Source: UBA5976 sp037137575
Lineage (GTDB): Bacteria > Actinomycetota > Actinomycetes > S36-B12 > UBA5976
DNA length: 7,062 bases
NCBI GenBank assembly: GCA_037137575.1
Contig: JBAXKB010000052.1
Location: forward strand, 1-7,062
Direction of reading: 5' to 3'
Below are positions 5,060-7,062 of the stretch, one piece after another. The notes beneath the pieces were generated by a model. That model did no database searches and was not told the DNA's origin. It saw only the letters and a list, made by a program, of their open reading frames with translations. The translations under genes and the position numbers were made by a program. How positions within the stretch are numbered: position 1 is the stretch's first letter; every line of letters begins with the position of its first letter.

Positions 5060-5075
5060 AAATTGGATACAAAAT
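5060..5075. repeat. 16-bp intergenic repeat, copy 2 (AAATTGGATACAAAAT)
   Basis: This is an exact copy of 478-493. It lies in the gap between the deacetylase and whiB, about 60-75 bases upstream of the SOS-type box on the minus strand. Its first seven bases pair with CCAATTT at 5084-5090. Confidence 0.45.
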
Positions 5076-5155
5076 AATCACAGCCAATTTTGTTCGCAAT
5101 CACACGCATAACAGAGTCGCTTGAACTTTTATTCCATGCGAGTTTCGGCGTGTTG

Positions 5156-6175
5156 TTAAAAGCGATCACGCGCCTCGCGAGCGTGCATTGCAGCCGTAAG
5201 CAAACCGGATCGACATTCAACAGCTCTGCTAACAGCCTCGGCCCACATTTGTGGAGTTGCATCGTCCGGGCGATATCCGCCAGCACCACCGATAAGCAGT
5301 GGAAGGGCAGCCATTGATTCATTGCTAAAGATCCCGCCGAAAACTTTAATGAGTAATTCGCTGTGGTATTGCAGGTGACTTAACGGATCTTCGTGGTGGC
5401 CATCTGCGCCTGCCGCGATGAAAATGATGTCCGCGCCAAACTCTGACGCTAACCCCGCGAACTCCAATGCGGCCATTATGAGTGCTTCATCATGACGGAA
5501 ATTGAATTGTCCATCTTCGAATTCCGCATCGATTTCAGCAACATTCAGCGGGCGGTTATAAACATGGCGAGCTGGGTCGCTACTGTTTCCGGTGCCAGGG
5601 AAAATGCCTTGTTCGTGCACTGAGTAGGTCAAGATGTTCGGGTCGTGCGCACAAAGGTTTTCAGTGCCGTCGCCATGGTGTGCGTCGTAGTCGAAAATTG
5701 CCACCTTGTAGCCGCGAGCAACAGCAATCTTGGCCGCAATGGAAAAGTCAGCAAATACGCAGAACCCTGAAGACGTATCAGCCTGCGCGTGATGCTTAGC
5801 GCCTGGCAAATGAACTGCCGTCGCAGTTACCCCGTCAAGCAGAGCTTCGAGCGCAGTTAAAGTGCCACCGACAAAGGTACTAGCTAGCGTGGAAAGATCT
5901 GGTCGTTTGCCATCCCACTCTTCGCATGAATGCTGATCGAGCACCTCGCTGATGTATTCCTGCGTATGTACCAGCGCCAATTCCTCCCGAATTGCAAGGC
6001 GCGGTTCCACTGTTTCAACCTCGGCATTGCTAAGGGCGGCCAGCACTTGGTTGTAACCGTTGATGAAACGGCGGCCTTGGGTTGGGTGCGATGGGTTAAA
6101 CACCCAGTTTTCGTACTCTGGGCTATGCACAATCACCACATCTGGGGTGACTTGCTGGCTGATTGATTCGGTCAT
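5156..6175 (-). CDS. Zn-dependent deacetylase of the HDAC/AcuC/acetylpolyamine amidohydrolase superfamily, 339 aa
   Basis: This is a predicted cytoplasmic zinc hydrolase that removes acetyl groups from lysine side chains or small acetylated amines. The active site is complete: the His pair H128-H129 in AKHHA, the metal-site block DYDAHHGDGT (162-171) with D164 and H166 as ligands, the third ligand D258 in AAGADGHHEDPL, and the transition-state Tyr301 in GGAGGY. YSVHEQGIFPGTG (184-196) is also typical. Length fits the class. The frame could begin 20 codons earlier at 6235, but AAGGAG (6180-6185) stands four bases before the ATG at 6173-6175, so that start is used. It diverges from a sigma factor gene. 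The substrate is unknown. In AcuC-type systems the enzyme reactivates acetylated acyl-CoA synthetases, but no acs or acuA gene is in view. A link to the NAD module is speculative. Confidence 0.92.
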   Translation of the reverse strand: MTESISQQVTPDVVIVHSPEYENWVFNPSHPTQGRRFINGYNQVLAALSNAEVETVEPRLAIREELALVHTQEYISEVLDQHSCEEWDGKRPDLSTLASTFVGGTLTALEALLDGVTATAVHLPGAKHHAQADTSSGFCVFADFSIAAKIAVARGYKVAIFDYDAHHGDGTENLCAHDPNILTYSVHEQGIFPGTGNSSDPARHVYNRPLNVAEIDAEFEDGQFNFRHDEALIMAALEFAGLASEFGADIIFIAAGADGHHEDPLSHLQYHSELLIKVFGGIFSNESMAALPLLIGGAGGYRPDDATPQMWAEAVSRAVECRSGLLTAAMHAREARDRF

Positions 6176-6179
6176 GTTT

Positions 6180-6185
6180 CTCCTT
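6180..6185 (-). promoter_or_regulatory. Ribosome binding site AAGGAG that sets the deacetylase start
   Basis: On the minus strand AAGGAG is four bases before the ATG at 6173-6175. The longer frame starting at 6235 has no such site, so the 20 extra residues are probably not translated. Confidence 0.75.
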
Positions 6186-6188
6186 TTC

Positions 6189-6210
6189 CGTGGTGGAAAT
6201 TTTCCCCACG
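6189..6210. promoter_or_regulatory. Imperfect palindrome in the deacetylase leader
   Basis: CGTGGTGGAAA (6189-6199) and TTTCCCCACG (6201-6210) are inverted repeats with one bulged base. On the minus strand this hairpin or operator sits directly before the deacetylase ribosome binding site. A possible minus -10 box TATAGC (6213-6218) is immediately upstream, so a bound protein could block transcription or the hairpin could affect translation. Confidence 0.4.
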
Positions 6211-6322
6211 TAGCTATAGACGTAAGCCAGCCCAAAACTTCAACAATGAAACCGGGATGAATATTTGCCCGATAATCAGGGATTTCTAGCTTGACTCAGC
6301 AAATACTGGCTAATGTTTGCCT

Positions 6323-6913
6323 ATGAGTTCTTTTGACAACAGTGACTTTGATGCAGGTTCAGAGCCAGCAGAGACTGAATTGCCGAGTTGGGAAGATATC
6401 TATACCTACGCCCTGACAGAAGCGCGTTATTCAGTGAACCAGCCGCAGGATGCGCAGGATATTGCCCAAACCGTCGTTAAACGACTTTTCGAACGCGACC
6501 TGCAAATTCGAAGTTGGCGGGCCTATGTGCGCACCATGATTAAGAACATCATCATTGACAACGTTCGAAAGCAGGAAAGCAGATTTGAAATTAAAGAATC
6601 TCTGCCTGATTCTGGCGACTTCCGCTGGCGTGGCGTTCGGGACCTATTTGGAAACCCAGCCGCAGTGTTTAAGCCACGTGACATTGCCATTGAGATTGCC
6701 GAGAATGACCTATTTTGCAGGATCTTGGCCGAGGTTCCTTCAGAAAAGCGAGAGATGTTTATTGATTACCTTGAGGGTATGCCTGGAATAGATTTGGCTA
6801 AAATCTACGGATACTCATCCGCCCAATCTGTGGCGCAGGTAATTGGGCGAATTAAGTCAGATCTGCGCAAGAAGTTCCGGGACACAGAACCAGAATCTCA
6901 AGACTTCGGGTAA
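6323..6913 (+). CDS. ECF-like sigma-70 family factor, 196 aa (paralog B)
   Basis: This is a predicted alternative sigma factor related to the one at 3797-4357. After a ~20-residue acidic N-terminus, region 2 covers about residues 38-84 (QDAQDIAQTVVKRLFER, then SWRAYVRTMIKNIIIDNVRK). Region 4 covers about 140-186 with a helix-turn-helix (GIDLAKIYGYSSAQSVAQVI followed by GRIKSDLRKK). The linker (85-135) is longer than in paralog A and includes FRWRGVRDLFGNPAAVF, which I do not recognise. A TTG at 6317 is in frame, but the ATG at 6323 is preferred. There is no Shine-Dalgarno. TAATGT (6311-6316) would start transcription at or near the ATG, so the message may be leaderless. TTGACT (6291-6296) lies only 14 bases before it. 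No anti-sigma gene is visible. Confidence 0.82.
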   Translation: MSSFDNSDFDAGSEPAETELPSWEDIYTYALTEARYSVNQPQDAQDIAQTVVKRLFERDLQIRSWRAYVRTMIKNIIIDNVRKQESRFEIKESLPDSGDFRWRGVRDLFGNPAAVFKPRDIAIEIAENDLFCRILAEVPSEKREMFIDYLEGMPGIDLAKIYGYSSAQSVAQVIGRIKSDLRKKFRDTEPESQDFG

Positions 6914-7062
6914 AGCTGTCCTTTTCGAACCTAACTGGACACAACAGAGTTTGGTTCGCTGAAGGCGAAACGCCACATTGTTCCGGCACGCAGAAATGTC
7001 AGTGCTCAGGAGTAGGTTTAACACTCCCGCCAGATTCTCTGGCCCGGTTGCCTGATGACAAC
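6914..7062. other. Gene-free 3' stretch with closely packed hairpins
   Basis: No supported gene starts here. Hairpins follow one another: CGAACC/GGTTCG with an inner AACT/AGTT (6926-6958), GGCG-AAA-CGCC (6964-6974), ACATT/AATGT (6975-6999), GGAGT/ACTCC (7009-7027) and GCCAGA-TTC-TCTGGC (7029-7043). None is followed by a T-run, so a simple terminator for the sigma gene is not evident. It may be a structured RNA or the leader of a gene beyond the window. No match to a known RNA family is recognised. Confidence 0.35.

Larger units (their letters stand above)
4797..5155. other. 359-base gap between the deacetylase and whiB, without a large gene
   Basis: No convincing gene of normal size is present on either strand; the longer frames lack ribosome binding sites and have no recognisable domain. 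The stretch holds the whiB promoter, a 20-aa ORF, the SOS-type box, a six-codon ORF (4996-5016) with an AGGGGAG site, and the second copy of the 16-bp repeat. That repeat forms one arm of an AAATTGG/CCAATTT inverted repeat (5060-5066 and 5084-5090). No clear terminator follows the deacetylase stop; a weak CGCAT/ATGCG pairing is the only candidate. The region is more AT-rich than the flanking genes. Confidence 0.6.

Noticed and set aside
5060..5097. AAATTGG/CCAATTT stem as a terminator
   Set aside because: The stem is AT-rich and short with a 17-base loop; the only T-rich side is on the plus strand, where no gene ends nearby.
4996..5322. 108-codon minus-strand frame overlapping the deacetylase C-terminus
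   Set aside because: It overlaps a certain gene in another frame, lacks a ribosome binding site at its start and shows no recognisable motif.
6176..6235. Longer N-terminus for the deacetylase
   Set aside because: The extra 20 codons span the palindrome, the possible -10 box and the ribosome binding site, and are unlike the start of the family.
6858..7060. Minus-strand frame open to the window edge
   Set aside because: It overlaps the 3' end of the sigma gene, runs through all the hairpins and has an atypical residue composition; no start or domain is visible.
1..7062. CRISPR array, insertion sequence or prophage
   Set aside because: No spaced direct repeats, transposase motifs, terminal inverted repeats or phage structural genes were found.

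Overview
The window looks like chromosome from an actinobacterium with unusually low G+C (a little under half by eye), in the range seen in small-genome freshwater or marine actinobacteria. The main evidence is a WhiB-type iron-sulfur regulator at 4350-4796 with the C-Xn-C-X2-C-X5-C and GIWGG signatures. Supporting signs are several genes with no Shine-Dalgarno sequence, which may be leaderless, and one site matching the Gram-positive LexA box. Species cannot be named from this. No rRNA, tRNA, CRISPR array, transposase or phage gene was found.

Left part (1-2511). The tail of an unrecognised plus-strand gene runs into a minus-strand conserved hypothetical gene, with overlapping stop codons. 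Next is a minus-strand gene whose protein I assign to the ARPP-1 (DUF6569) family, followed by a terminator hairpin. It diverges from an NrtR-type regulator: a Nudix domain with a broken catalytic box plus a C-terminal winged helix. The 67-bp gap between them holds a 24-bp near-palindrome that overlaps a good minus-strand -10 box, which looks like the operator of this regulator.

Central part (2521-4796). Two paralogous dual-specificity-type phosphatases (CX5R) lie in tandem on the minus strand, with a strong hairpin across the first stop codon. A plus-strand ECF-like sigma factor diverges from them and converges, with overlapping stops, on the WhiB gene. The WhiB protein carries an extra C-terminal helix-turn-helix. 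The leader region upstream of whiB (4797-5155) has no large gene. It holds a LexA-type SOS box, a 20-codon ORF with a strong ribosome binding site, a possible proximal whiB promoter and one copy of a 16-bp repeat whose other copy is at 478-493.

Right part (5156-7062). A complete Zn-dependent deacetylase of the HDAC/AcuC superfamily on the minus strand diverges from a second ECF-like sigma factor, a paralog of the first. The last 150 bases have no convincing gene but contain several closely packed hairpins.

Interpretation. NrtR regulators sense ADP-ribose or NAD-related compounds, and ARPP-1 takes its name from association with ADP-ribosylglycohydrolases and rhodanese/phosphatase-superfamily enzymes. 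ARPP-1, an NrtR-like regulator and two such phosphatases side by side therefore suggest an NAD/ADP-ribose-linked module. The two sigma factors, WhiB and the deacetylase would form a neighbouring regulatory layer. No ADP-ribosyltransferase or glycohydrolase lies inside the window, so the substrate and purpose remain inference.
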